64,000 nucleotides of DNA, taken from NCBI GenBank assembly GCA_000961585.1, contig LADN01000049.1, positions 38,697-102,696 of the forward strand, written 5' to 3'. Below, piece after piece: positions 39,368 through 49,263 of the stretch. Each line of letters begins with the position of its first letter. Positions within the stretch are counted from its first letter, which is position 1. Source of the DNA: Peptococcaceae bacterium BRH_c4a (lineage in GTDB: Bacteria > Bacillota > Desulfotomaculia > Desulfotomaculales > Desulfocucumaceae). Below the pieces are notes generated by a model, which saw only the letters and a program-made list of their open reading frames with translations, was not told the DNA's origin and ran no database searches. The translations under genes were made by a program, and so were the position numbers.

Positions 39368-40870
39368 TTACCGGTCAAGGCAGGCATAGCACAATTCAAA
39401 ACTTTTGTTAATAAGGGGAAAGTCCGGAACAATATTACCTGGCAGGCACAGGGGCACCACCGGCCAATTGCAGTGGGAGGCCGACCGGACCATATAGCGG
39501 TACAGCGTTCCTCCGGGCCCTGTCATAATCCAGTGCACGTTGGCCCCCCTGGCCGACTCGGTATAACCAACCGATGTCTTGTAAGGAGGCAACTCCGGAA
39601 TATCTGACCGAAGTTCCCCCCGGGGCAGCCTCTCAAAGGCCTGCCTCAAAATATGGAAGGACTGGCGGCTCTCCTCAACCCTCTGCAGCAACCGGGAAAA
39701 TACGTCTCCCCCGGTTTGCACCGGAACCTGGAATTCAATATGGCCATATGCCGCATAGGGCAGATCCCTTCTCAGGTCCCTGTCCACCCCCGAGGCCCTG
39801 GCGGCCGGTCCCACCGCCCCCAGGTCCAGAGCCGCCTCCACCGGGAGCACCCCGGTGGTCTGCATACGGTCCAGCAGCGAGGGGGATGAAAGCAGCACAT
39901 CGGTAAGTTCCCACAGATCCCTTTCCAAATGGGACAGTTCGCCGCTGATTTGGGGTATTTCCTTCAAATCCCCGCAAACGCCTCCGGGGACAACCGTACC
40001 CCTTAGGTATCGGTGACCCGCCAGGCGCATATTCATTCTCATCAGCCGCTCCTTTAAAATGGCTCCCCGGCTGATACCATATGAAAAGCCCACACCGGCG
40101 CACATGTTGCCTATATCCCCCACATGGTTATAAAGCCTCTCCATTTCCAAAAGTATGGTCCTGACGTAGAGGGCCCTTTGGGGAACGATAGCCCCGGAAA
40201 GGCTTTCCACGGCCTGGGAATAGGCCGCCGCATGGGAAACCGAACAGGCCCCGCAAATTCTTTCGGCCACCAGTACCACCCGGTTAAAGTCCATGGACTC
40301 CGCCGCCTTTTCCACACCCCGGTGGGTATAGAAAAGCTGTGCCTGCAGGTTAATCACATCTTCCCCGAAGGTAAAAAACCTGAAGTGGCCGGGCTCAATT
40401 ATTCCGGCGTGAACCGGGCCCACCGGAATCTGGTATACTCCCTCCCCCTCTGCCGGGCAAAACTCCATTTCCCCTTCAGCTCTGGGAACCTTTGTGCCCG
40501 GAATGAAATCCTTTCTCAGAGGGAAAACACCTTCCGGCCAGTCCGGGTGAGTGGCCAGCCTGCGAGGGTCAGGATGGCCCAGGGGAACTATCCCCAGCAT
40601 GTCCCTCATTTCCCTTTCCAGCCAGTGGGCCGACGGAATAACGGGAGTAACGGAGGGATATCCGGGACTGATGGGGTCCAACAGTATAAATATTTCAGCC
40701 ACCTTTCCCGATGGCAGAGCAAATACCGTGTATACCGCAAAATGGCCGTTGATCTCCCTTTCATCCACCCCGGCCATGGTGAGCAGCCGCGCCCCATGGC
40801 CGATCATAATGGAGGCCGCTTCCGGCAGCCTTGCCGCAGGAACTTCCATACTGATTGTTTTTTCATTCAT
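39368..40870 (-). CDS. Hydrogenase-4-type large subunit (HycE/HyfG-like)
   Basis: 500 aa. N-terminal 30-kDa-like domain (about 1-130, LPSGKVAEIFILLDPI), then 49-kDa domain: EPGHFRFFTFGEDVINLQ, THRGVEKAAE, and the NiFe ligand motif ERICGACSVSH around residue 206. The second cysteine pair CYAC lies six residues from the C-terminus. Both cysteine pairs are kept, so a NiFe site is plausible. There is no C-terminal extension of the kind clipped by maturation proteases. Confidence 0.87.
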   Translation of the reverse strand: MNEKTISMEVPAARLPEAASIMIGHGARLLTMAGVDEREINGHFAVYTVFALPSGKVAEIFILLDPISPGYPSVTPVIPSAHWLEREMRDMLGIVPLGHPDPRRLATHPDWPEGVFPLRKDFIPGTKVPRAEGEMEFCPAEGEGVYQIPVGPVHAGIIEPGHFRFFTFGEDVINLQAQLFYTHRGVEKAAESMDFNRVVLVAERICGACSVSHAAAYSQAVESLSGAIVPQRALYVRTILLEMERLYNHVGDIGNMCAGVGFSYGISRGAILKERLMRMNMRLAGHRYLRGTVVPGGVCGDLKEIPQISGELSHLERDLWELTDVLLSSPSLLDRMQTTGVLPVEAALDLGAVGPAARASGVDRDLRRDLPYAAYGHIEFQVPVQTGGDVFSRLLQRVEESRQSFHILRQAFERLPRGELRSDIPELPPYKTSVGYTESARGANVHWIMTGPGGTLYRYMVRSASHCNWPVVPLCLPGNIVPDFPLINKSFELCYACLDR

Positions 40871-42346
40871 TTAGTACACTCCCCCGGAAGCAGTCATAAA
40901 ACTGACAACTCTAAACAAAAAATACTGAACAGACCCGGGCATGTAAATTCCCTGTAGAATCAGCAGGCCCAAGGGCAGCAGCAGCAGCAGGTGGCTGGCC
41001 GAAAAGCGTTCTCCCCCGGTTAGGCGGGTGGGTAAATCACTGAAATACATTTTGCCTGCGAAATAGATAAGGCCGGCAAACACCACCGCTATAATCATGA
41101 GAAAAACAAAGCCCAGACCCATCCCTCCGGCCTGAAAGCCCCGGGAGGCCACGTCCAGCTCGCTGATAAACAATCCAAAGGGCGGCGCACCCCCTATGGC
41201 CAAAAGACTGGCCATAAAAACGGTGGCTGTAACCGGAAGAAGCTGGCCTATACCCTTCATCCTGGGAATAAGCTTGCTGTGATACTTCTGGGCCAGGGTT
41301 CCGGCCGAAAGAAACAGCACCGACTTGCCCAGGGCATGGTTTACCAGATGCAGCAAAGCCCCGGTGTACCCCAGTGCGCCGCCCAGGCCGAAGCCCAAAA
41401 CGATTATACCCACATGCTCAACACTGGAGTAAGCCAGCAGCCTCTTTATATCCTTTTGCACCAGTATGAAGGGCAGCGCTCCGGCCATGGACATCAGCCC
41501 GAAAACAACCAGAAGTTTGCCTGAAAAATTACTGCCCGCAGATGCCGATGTCAGCAGGTGGAACCTTATTATGGCGTATATGGCGCAGTTCAGCAAAACC
41601 CCGGACAAAAGTGCGCTTACCGGGGAGGGCGCCTGGCTGTGAGCATCCGGCAGCCAGGTATGCAATGGGAACAGTCCGGCCTTGGTGCCGTAGCCCACCA
41701 GTACGAAAATAAAGGCCAGCTTCATCAATAAGGGATCCAGCCGTGCCGCCATGGGATAGAGAAAGCTCCAGCTAAGTCTTATTTCGTCAGATGCCAAAAT
41801 CCCGCTGGCTGCATAAAAAGTAAGTATTATTCCAAGCATGGCAAAGGAAATACCCACGGTACAGATGACAATGTACTTCCAGGCGGCCTCCAGGGCTTGC
41901 CTGCTGCCGTAGAAGCCCACCAGCAGGGCGGACACGATGGTGGTTCCCTCAATGGCCACCCACATCACCCCCAGATTGTCGGCCAGTACCGCCAGGTACA
42001 TGGTTGCCACAAAAAGGTGAAGCAGCCCAAAGAACCGGCCCGTTTTCCCTTCCGCCACCTCTTTGCTTTCCCGGTCTAAACGCAAATAACCCACCGTGTA
42101 CAGACAGCAGATTGTCCCCACCACACTGATGACAAAAACCAGCACCGCCGAAAATTCATCAATAAACAGAAATGATCCCGCCCTTGTGCCTCCCCCGGCC
42201 CGAAAGGGCATCAGCGAGCAGTATAGCCCTGCAACGCCTGTCATCAGCGCCCCCATAACATTGATGCGCTCCCAGCTTCGGATACCCAGAGGCAGGAGGC
42301 AGGCGACGGCGGTTAAAAGTGGAATTAAAAGCAACAGGTAAAGCAT
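40871..42346 (-). CDS. Proton-antiporter-like membrane subunit (HyfF/NuoN type)
   Basis: 491 aa with about 14 membrane helices. Conserved antiporter motifs: MWVAIEGTTIVSALLVGFYG, KLAFIFVLVGYGTKAGLFPL then HTWLPDAHSQAPSPVSALLS, and LLAYSSVEHVGII. Probably an ion-pumping module of the hydrogenase. Its stop touches the large-subunit ATG. Confidence 0.92.
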   Translation of the reverse strand: MLYLLLLIPLLTAVACLLPLGIRSWERINVMGALMTGVAGLYCSLMPFRAGGGTRAGSFLFIDEFSAVLVFVISVVGTICCLYTVGYLRLDRESKEVAEGKTGRFFGLLHLFVATMYLAVLADNLGVMWVAIEGTTIVSALLVGFYGSRQALEAAWKYIVICTVGISFAMLGIILTFYAASGILASDEIRLSWSFLYPMAARLDPLLMKLAFIFVLVGYGTKAGLFPLHTWLPDAHSQAPSPVSALLSGVLLNCAIYAIIRFHLLTSASAGSNFSGKLLVVFGLMSMAGALPFILVQKDIKRLLAYSSVEHVGIIVLGFGLGGALGYTGALLHLVNHALGKSVLFLSAGTLAQKYHSKLIPRMKGIGQLLPVTATVFMASLLAIGGAPPFGLFISELDVASRGFQAGGMGLGFVFLMIIAVVFAGLIYFAGKMYFSDLPTRLTGGERFSASHLLLLLPLGLLILQGIYMPGSVQYFLFRVVSFMTASGGVY

Positions 42347-42350
42347 TTTT

Positions 42351-42992
42351 TTACCCCTTCAGCTTATTTAAAACTTTGGTGTCCAGAGTGTCGAAAGTAC
42401 CCCTGATGCGGTTGGTAAAAACACCCATAACCAGCACCCCCACCAAAAGGTCGAAAAAGATACCCAGCTCAAGGATTAGGGGCATTCCCCCGTTAATGGC
42501 AATGGCGCACAGGAAAAGGCCGTTTTCCATCATAACTATACCTATCAACTGATTAAATGCCGATCTCCTGCTAATCATGAAGAAACATCCCAACAAAACA
42601 GCGGAAAGCGCCACCGGAAACATCTGGCCCCCCACCTGTACTTCCTTGAGCAGCACCGGAACCACATAGGAGTAGGTCAGTCCCACCAGCAGCACCCCTG
42701 TCAGCATGGATAGCCCCGGCCCTATGGACAAAGGAACCTCATGGTATTTAACAACCCTGTCGGCCAGCCTGTAGAGTATCCAGGGAAGGACAATCACCTT
42801 TATTACCAGTGTCAGGCCCCCCACCACCAGCATGTGCCAACTGGCCTTTGCGTCCCAAAGGCCCAGGTAAAAGGCAATCATGGAGAGGACCAGGGACTGT
42901 GCCGCCAAAAGGGCGATACTCCTGGAAACTGCCCTGCCGCCCAACATCAACAGCCCGGTTATGAGAAAAACCAGGGTTAAATATCCGATCAA
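42351..42992 (-). CDS. HyfE-like membrane subunit
   Basis: 213 aa, about six helices; fits the HyfE/HycC-N family (NuoK-related) by FNQLIGIVMMENGLFLCAIA around residue 145 and length. Structural proton-channel element between the antiporter subunits. Spaced 4 bp from the HyfF-like gene. Confidence 0.88.
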   Translation of the reverse strand: MIGYLTLVFLITGLLMLGGRAVSRSIALLAAQSLVLSMIAFYLGLWDAKASWHMLVVGGLTLVIKVIVLPWILYRLADRVVKYHEVPLSIGPGLSMLTGVLLVGLTYSYVVPVLLKEVQVGGQMFPVALSAVLLGCFFMISRRSAFNQLIGIVMMENGLFLCAIAINGGMPLILELGIFFDLLVGVLVMGVFTNRIRGTFDTLDTKVLNKLKG

Positions 42993-43005
42993 GTCAAATC
43001 CCCCC

Positions 43006-43905
43006 CTACAAAAAACTGTTGCTTAAAACCGCCAGCAGACAAAAGGCAGCCCCGCCGACCATAAGCTCCGGAAGCTTGAACAGCCTCATTTTTGCCATAA
43101 TACTTTCTAAAACGGCCAGCAGAAGCCCCAGCAGGGCCACCTTTCCCACCAGCAGGCCCGCCGCCTGAAGCACCGGGGAGCCGGATGGGTGGGGCCAGAA
43201 AAGGTAAGTCAGCAAAACCAGAAAAACAGTCTGTTTCACCATGGCCGCCCAGTGCAGAAAACCCAGATGCCTGCCTGAAAACTCCAGCAGCATGGCCTCA
43301 TGGACCATTGTCAGTTCCAGGTGTGTGTCGGGGTTGTCCACCGGAATCCGACCGGTTTCTGCAATGGTGACCACCATCAGCCCTATAAAGGCCAAAACCC
43401 CCGCCGGATTTTGGCCGGCTCCGGCCAGTCCGGCCAGATCAGTGGTTCCGGCCACCATCACCACACCGAACAAACCAAGCACCAGCACAGGCTCCACCAG
43501 GGTTGTGATCATCATTTCCCGGCTTGATCCCATTCCCCCAAAGGCACTGGCAGGCTCCAGCGCCGACAGGGCCAGGAAAAACTTGGCAAGGGCGAAAAGA
43601 TATGTCAGCGCTATTAAATCGCCTAACTGAAATGCACTATGTCCCCACAGGGGAATAAGGCTGCCGGCCGCCAGGCTGGCGCCCAGGCAAACATAAGGGG
43701 TGACCAGTGTTATCCATGAGGTATGCGCCGACACTACAGGCTCCCTTTTTAAGAACTTCAGTATATCAAAATATGGCTGTAAAACACCGGGGCCCCGCCG
43801 GCGCTGGGTCAGCGCCTTGGCCTTTTTGATTATTCCGTTGATCAGCGGGGCCAACAGCATTAAAAAGATAATCTGCCCGCCCAAAGCCGTTACATTCCCC
43901 TCCAT
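43006..43905 (-). CDS. HyfC/HycD-like membrane anchor (NuoH-related)
   Basis: 299 aa, eight helices. LLAPLINGIIKKAKALTQRR and GPGVLQPYFDILKFLKRE are the NuoH/HycD cytoplasmic loop motif; ETGRIPVDNPDTHLELTMVH is the second hallmark. Links the hydrogenase core to the antiporter subunits. Confidence 0.93.
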   Translation of the reverse strand: MEGNVTALGGQIIFLMLLAPLINGIIKKAKALTQRRRGPGVLQPYFDILKFLKREPVVSAHTSWITLVTPYVCLGASLAAGSLIPLWGHSAFQLGDLIALTYLFALAKFFLALSALEPASAFGGMGSSREMMITTLVEPVLVLGLFGVVMVAGTTDLAGLAGAGQNPAGVLAFIGLMVVTIAETGRIPVDNPDTHLELTMVHEAMLLEFSGRHLGFLHWAAMVKQTVFLVLLTYLFWPHPSGSPVLQAAGLLVGKVALLGLLLAVLESIMAKMRLFKLPELMVGGAAFCLLAVLSNSFL

Positions 43906-43916
43906 TATTACGCCCC

Positions 43917-45899
43917 CTACCTATTCCATACCAGCAGCAATATCAGTGTTATAAAAATATAGCCCAGATAAAGGTTAATGTTGCCGCACTGGATAAAGCG
44001 CCATTTTTTTGACATGATTATGGTGATCCTGCGCAAGGGACTGTATAAAAAGTCCTTCACCAGAGATTTGATATGTTCCTCAAAATGTATTCTGTAACCG
44101 AAATAAGGAAGCAGCGCATATTTGCTGATTACTTTTCTTTGGGGCTGCAGCAAAGACCGGTAAACACGCCTCACCGGCTGAGAAAAAGAGGCCGCAGTAT
44201 ACTCCATGGATGCGTCAGGCACAATTCCGCAGCCCCAGGTTTCACTCCTCCTGACCCTGCCTCCGCCCGCCAGCCTGCTCATCCCATATAGCGCGGCCAC
44301 CAGCGCCAGTAAAAGCAGCGCCAGGTTAGAATTATAGGTCTTTATGACGGGAACGGCTGCTGCGGAAAAAATCTGACCGGCCGCCGCAGCCAGGGGATTC
44401 AGAACCATTTCAGGCATAATGCCGGTGACAATGCATAAGATCGCCAGCGGAGCCATGGAGAGTCTCATTCCCCAAGGCACTTCCACCGCTTTCGAGGCCT
44501 TTTCCGTCCTGGGCAGGCCCAGAAAAGAAATTCCAAAGGCCTTCACAAAGCATGCCGCCGCCAGCGCCCCGGTAAGGGCCAAAGCTGCGCAGGCCAGTAT
44601 TCCGGCCACCATCCAGATACCGGAAACCTTAAGGTATGCTATGCCTAAAAGTGACTGGTAAATCTGATATTCACTGGCAAAGCCGTTTAGCGGGGGAATG
44701 GCCGAGATGGAAACGGCCCCCACCAGAAAAAGCGCCGCCGTGTGGGGCATTCTTTTTATAAGCCCGCCAAGCATTTCAATATCCCTGCTGTGTGTAGCGT
44801 AATAGACCGATCCGGCCCCCAAAAAAAGAAGGCTTTTGAACACGGCATGGTTCAGAACGTGAAACAGCCCGGCCGCCAGAGCCAGAGCCGCCAGAACCCC
44901 CATGTTCCAGGAGAAGAATATCATTCCGGCGCCAACGCCCATCAGTATAATACCGATGTTTTCCACACTGTGGAAGGCCAGCAGCCGCTTTAAGTCATGC
45001 TCCATAAGGGCGTAAACAACCCCTACAACTGCGGAAACAACACCCACCGCCAAAACAACGCCGCCCCACCAGGAGGGGCCGGGCCCAAGAATATCAATGA
45101 TCAGCCGGACCATTCCATACACCGCCGTTTTCAGCATCACCCCGCTCATTACCGCAGACACGTTACTGGGAGCCGCCGGGTGAGCCATGGGCAGCCACAG
45201 GTGCAGAGGAACAATCCCCGCCTTGGTTCCAAAGCCAATCAGGGCGCACAAAAATACTATGCTCTTAGTGGCCTCGGGCAGATCGGGACTATAATTGGCC
45301 ATATCCGCAAAGCCCCACCCGCCGCCGGTCCCGCTGTATAAAATAAAAAATGCGCTCATGATAAAAACTGTCCCCAGGTGCGTCATTACAATATATGCGA
45401 AGCCGGCCTTTCTGACCTGCTGGCGGCGATATTCAAAGGTCACCAGGAAATAGGAGGTGATGGTCATCAGCTCCCAGAAAACAAGAAAGGTGATCATGTT
45501 ATTGACAGTGACCACCAGAGTCATGGAAAGAACAAACAAATTATAACAAAAACTCCACCAGGGAATATTTTCCCCCTGATAAAGCTTCATATAGTCCCGG
45601 GAATACAAACTTACCAGCAAAGTAACCAGGGATATGGCGGCAACGAAAAAGCCGCTTAAACGGTCAATAAACAGTTCCAGTTCAACGCCGGGCAATATGT
45701 GGCCCAGGCTTATCAGAACAGGCTCCGGTGATAACATCCCCCGCACCCCCACAGAAAGGGCAAGGACACCCGCCAGGGCGGCCGATAAACAGCCCAATCC
45801 CAACGAGGTTGCGGGATGTTTTTTTAGAATAAGAGGTATTACAGCCCCTGCCAGGTAGAACGCTAAAACTAAAAATACTTCCCTGTGCAAGTCAGCCAA
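43917..45899 (-). CDS. HyfB-like antiporter subunit (NuoL-related)
   Basis: 660 aa, about 16 helices. YNLFVLSMTLVVTVNNMITF then LVFWELMTITSYFLV, GFGTKAGIVPLHLWLPMAHP, LLAFHSVENIGIILMG. TTG start with GGGGGG 8 nt upstream. First gene of the six-gene complex, which lacks formate dehydrogenase, maturation (hyp) genes and a regulator in this window, so electron partner is open. Confidence 0.92.
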   Translation of the reverse strand: MADLHREVFLVLAFYLAGAVIPLILKKHPATSLGLGCLSAALAGVLALSVGVRGMLSPEPVLISLGHILPGVELELFIDRLSGFFVAAISLVTLLVSLYSRDYMKLYQGENIPWWSFCYNLFVLSMTLVVTVNNMITFLVFWELMTITSYFLVTFEYRRQQVRKAGFAYIVMTHLGTVFIMSAFFILYSGTGGGWGFADMANYSPDLPEATKSIVFLCALIGFGTKAGIVPLHLWLPMAHPAAPSNVSAVMSGVMLKTAVYGMVRLIIDILGPGPSWWGGVVLAVGVVSAVVGVVYALMEHDLKRLLAFHSVENIGIILMGVGAGMIFFSWNMGVLAALALAAGLFHVLNHAVFKSLLFLGAGSVYYATHSRDIEMLGGLIKRMPHTAALFLVGAVSISAIPPLNGFASEYQIYQSLLGIAYLKVSGIWMVAGILACAALALTGALAAACFVKAFGISFLGLPRTEKASKAVEVPWGMRLSMAPLAILCIVTGIMPEMVLNPLAAAAGQIFSAAAVPVIKTYNSNLALLLLALVAALYGMSRLAGGGRVRRSETWGCGIVPDASMEYTAASFSQPVRRVYRSLLQPQRKVISKYALLPYFGYRIHFEEHIKSLVKDFLYSPLRRITIIMSKKWRFIQCGNINLYLGYIFITLILLLVWNR

Positions 45900-46203
45900 T
45901 TAAACTGCCCCCCGCCAATAATTTCCTGCCAAAAACCGGCGCATTGCGGGACAAAACCCCCTGGCACAACCTCCGGCTTTCCACAACCATTTAATTTTAC
46001 ATCTCCTGCGGACTATTTACAATAAGGTATGAAATAATATGAATTTCGATTTATTAGCAGTTCAAGATGGGTAAAAAAATGGAAAAATGGAAAGGGAAAC
46101 GGAGTTTTATGGGGAATATCAAAAAAGACAGGGATCGCTCCAGTGCGCTAACTCCGGGGGAAGGCATACACTAACTGTTAATCGAAGAGGTGATTGTCGG
46201 AAA
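45900..46203. other. Intergenic region with no clear feature
   Basis: Divergent space between the hyf-like operon and the chemoreceptor. Mostly AT-rich towards 46080, with A-tracts. The open frame extending the chemoreceptor upstream to 46087 has no RBS support. Promoters must lie here but none is convincing. Confidence 0.4.
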
Positions 46204-48198
46204 ATGAAGACCGCAGGCATTTCAATCAAATATAAACTGGGCTTTTTATTTTTAGTTATTCTCTTGATCTTCGCATCCACTATAGCTTTCACCATTACCC
46301 GAATCATCACCGCGGGAGTGGAAAAGGCCGCCCTGGAAAAGGTAAGAAGCGACCTGGACCTGGGAAAGGAGATCATCAACCTTAATGTGCCCGGTGAATG
46401 GCAGGAAAGGGATGGCAAGCTGTATAAGGGCAGCACCCTGATGAGCGGCAACTTCGGAATTGTAGACCATATTGGAAATATGACCGGAGGAACGGCTACA
46501 ATATTTCACGGCGACACCAGGGTTGCCACCAATGTAAGGCTGCAGGACGGCTCCCGCGCCGTAAACACCCGGGTAAGTCAGAATGTGGCCGATGCGGTGC
46601 TGGTTCGGGGTGAGAGGTACTACGGCGAGGCCGTGGTGGTGGACAAAAAATACCAGACAGCCTATGAGCCCATCAAGAATCCCCAGGGAAAAACCATCGG
46701 CATTTGGTACGTGGGAATATCCAAAGAAATTATCGGCCAGATGATTAATGATATGTATATCACTGTAATTGGGGCCTCGCTGGTCCTGCTGGCGTTCTCC
46801 TTTCTTGCCTGGAACTTTTTCTTCGGGAGGGTACTGGTCAAACCCTTGCGGGGTATTCAGGAGTTGATGGCCCGCTCCCGGCAGGGTGACCTCACCGTAC
46901 GGAGTGAGGTTTCATCAGGGGACGAAATTGGACAACTGACCTCATCATTTAATCAGTTCATAGAGAAAATACAGCATATGCTCATTGACATACGGGACAG
47001 TTCCATCATCATCAGCGAATCACTGCGCGAAATGTCGTCCATGGCAGGAAACATGGCGGCCCGGAACACCGAGATGAATACAAAAATAAACGTGGTCAAC
47101 ACCGCTGTGGGGCAGATCACCGAGAGCATCACCGGAACGGCCTGCTCCTCCTCGGAAACCAGCGACTACATCAACATGAACGCCTCCGCCCTGGAGGACA
47201 TGTACGGCAGCGTACAGAAACTGGCCTCGGCATCCGAGCAAATATCGGCCAGCCTGGAGCAGGTTACCGTTTCGGCGGAGCAGAATTCCGACAGCATTAA
47301 TAAAATATCCCATTCCTCCCAGGACATGTCGGCCTCGGTAAACAGCGTGGCCACGGCGGTCAAGGAAATAAACAGCTCCCTTAATGAGGTCAGCCGCAAC
47401 TGCGAGAGGTCCATTCAAATCACCGACAACGCCGGGGTGAGAGCTGCCGAAACCAGGGAAATCATAGGAAAGCTCAATGACTCCTCCAGGCAGATTGGAA
47501 AGATTGTAAATGTAATCAACGACATAGCCGAGCAGACCAAGATGCTGGCCTTGAACGCCGCCATCGAGGCGGCCGGGGCCGGGGAAGCCGGCAGGGGCTT
47601 CGCCGTGGTGGCCAACGAGGTGAAAGAGCTGGCCAAGCAGACGGCCGAGGCCACCGAAGAAATAAGCCTTCAGATAGAGGCTATGCAGGGCAACATGGTG
47701 GGGGCGGTACAGGCGGTGGAAACCATAACCCGGGTAATCGGCGAAACCACCGACATAACCAACACCATTGCCTCGGCGGTCACCCAGCAGTCGGAGTCCA
47801 CCGGGGAAATATCCAAGTCCGTAGTGCTGACTGCCGAAAAGGTAGGACTGATCACCCGGGAGATTTCCGATGCCGCCTCCAATGCCAGTCACGCTGCCCG
47901 CAGCATTGACGAAACTTCCAAAGGGCTGCAGGAGGTGGCCCGGTCCATAAATGAGCTTTCCATTTCGGCCAACGACGCCTCGGACAACACCACCAAGGCT
48001 TCGGACAGGGTGGCTCTGGTAGCCAGGGACGCCGCCGAAATTTCCAGAGGGGCGGCGGAAATATCCCAGAGCATACAGGAAATCAGCCAGGTGTCGGCCG
48101 AAACCGCCGGCGGCGCCGATAAAACCAGCAAATCTGCAAGGGATTTGGCGGATATGGCCCAGAAGATGGAGTCCCAGATTCAGCAATTCCGGGTATAA
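46204..48198 (+). CDS. Methyl-accepting chemotaxis protein, Cache-type sensor
   Basis: 664 aa. TM1 at about 11-31 ([20 protein letters not shown]), extracellular single-Cache_3 domain (about 35-180, with [20 protein letters not shown] and [11 protein letters not shown]), TM2 about 186-208, HAMP, then the long signalling coiled coil with the tip [20 protein letters not shown] around residue 443. ATG at 46204 ([14 protein letters not shown]) has GAGGTGATTG upstream. Heads a module with REC-GGDEF, CheB and REC-CheX-like genes. Confidence 0.92.
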   Translation: MKTAGISIKYKLGFLFLVILLIFASTIAFTITRIITAGVEKAALEKVRSDLDLGKEIINLNVPGEWQERDGKLYKGSTLMSGNFGIVDHIGNMTGGTATIFHGDTRVATNVRLQDGSRAVNTRVSQNVADAVLVRGERYYGEAVVVDKKYQTAYEPIKNPQGKTIGIWYVGISKEIIGQMINDMYITVIGASLVLLAFSFLAWNFFFGRVLVKPLRGIQELMARSRQGDLTVRSEVSSGDEIGQLTSSFNQFIEKIQHMLIDIRDSSIIISESLREMSSMAGNMAARNTEMNTKINVVNTAVGQITESITGTACSSSETSDYINMNASALEDMYGSVQKLASASEQISASLEQVTVSAEQNSDSINKISHSSQDMSASVNSVATAVKEINSSLNEVSRNCERSIQITDNAGVRAAETREIIGKLNDSSRQIGKIVNVINDIAEQTKMLALNAAIEAAGAGEAGRGFAVVANEVKELAKQTAEATEEISLQIEAMQGNMVGAVQAVETITRVIGETTDITNTIASAVTQQSESTGEISKSVVLTAEKVGLITREISDAASNASHAARSIDETSKGLQEVARSINELSISANDASDNTTKASDRVALVARDAAEISRGAAEISQSIQEISQVSAETAGGADKTSKSARDLADMAQKMESQIQQFRV

Positions 48199-48231
48199 GT
48201 AAATCAGTGGCCGAAAGGGAAGAGACACCGT

Positions 48232-49239
48232 ATGAGCATACTGATTGTTGACGATTCTAAAACTACCCGATTAATAATTGAATCTTACCTGACTGAGTCC
48301 GGATACTCGGATCTGCTGTTTTCGGAATCAGCTCTGGACGCCTTTGAAAAGCTGGATATTAATTCCGCCGGGGAGACATCCGTGGACGCCGGTTCAGAAA
48401 TAGACCTTGTTTTGCTGGATATTGTACTGCCCGACATGGACGGAAGGGAAGCCTGCCGCATCATAAAGTCTGTGGAGCGCTTACAGGATATTCCTGTAAT
48501 AATGGTAACCTCCCTTACAGAAAGCGAGCACCTGGAAAAAGCCTTTGAGGCCGGGGCCATTGATTACATCACCAAACCAATCAATAAAATTGAGCTGCTG
48601 GCCCGGTCCCGGTCAGCCCTTAAGCTGAAGCACGAGATGGACAGCCGCAAGATGCGGGAGCAGAAACTGCTGGAGGTAACCAGGCAGCTGGAGGTGGCCG
48701 TTCAAAAGCTAAACCTCCTTTCCTCCCTGGACGGGCTGACGGGGATTGCCAACCGGCGGCGCTTTGACGAATACATGGATGCGGAATGGCGGCGGGGAAG
48801 AAGGCATTTTAAGCCCCTTTCTTTAATAATGGCGGATATTGATTTTTTTAAGGCCTACAATGATACATATGGTCATCAGGCCGGAGACGAGTGCCTGATG
48901 ACCGTTGCCAACACAATTCAAAGCACGCTGAGACGCCCCGAGGATCTGCTGTGCCGGTACGGCGGCGAGGAATTCACTGTGGTTTTGCCGGGAACTCAAA
49001 AAAATGGGGCGGTTTTTTTGGCTGAAACAATATGCTCGGCGGTGGAGAAAAGGGCTATTTTACACAGCGGATCCAAAGCAAGCGATCATGTAACGGTCAG
49101 CCTGGGAGTGGCCACCATTCTTCCCACAAAGGAACTTTCAACGGCTGATCTGATTTCTGCGGCCGACGGAGCCCTTTACAGCGCAAAATGTCAGGGGCGG
49201 AACCGGGTTATGGTGGCCAGTGTCAACTTTAATAATTAG
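48232..49239 (+). CDS. Response regulator with diguanylate cyclase output (REC-GGDEF)
   Basis: 335 aa. REC residues 1-125 with phospho-Asp 63 in LVLLDIVLPDMDG and Lys in YITKPINK; coiled linker; GGDEF from about 160 with SLDGLTGIANRRRF, MADIDFFKAYNDTYGHQAGD, CRYGGEEFTVVLP. RPED five residues before GGEEF is an I-site. PleD/WspR-like c-di-GMP output 33 bp downstream of the chemoreceptor. Confidence 0.93.
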   Translation: MSILIVDDSKTTRLIIESYLTESGYSDLLFSESALDAFEKLDINSAGETSVDAGSEIDLVLLDIVLPDMDGREACRIIKSVERLQDIPVIMVTSLTESEHLEKAFEAGAIDYITKPINKIELLARSRSALKLKHEMDSRKMREQKLLEVTRQLEVAVQKLNLLSSLDGLTGIANRRRFDEYMDAEWRRGRRHFKPLSLIMADIDFFKAYNDTYGHQAGDECLMTVANTIQSTLRRPEDLLCRYGGEEFTVVLPGTQKNGAVFLAETICSAVEKRAILHSGSKASDHVTVSLGVATILPTKELSTADLISAADGALYSAKCQGRNRVMVASVNFNN

Positions 49240-49263
49240 CGCAACCGCTAGGCTGGTGAGTGT

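Noticed and set aside
47020..48228. 402-aa minus-strand frame
   Set aside because: Shadow of the repetitive chemoreceptor signalling domain; Gly-rich composition is an artefact of codon bias.
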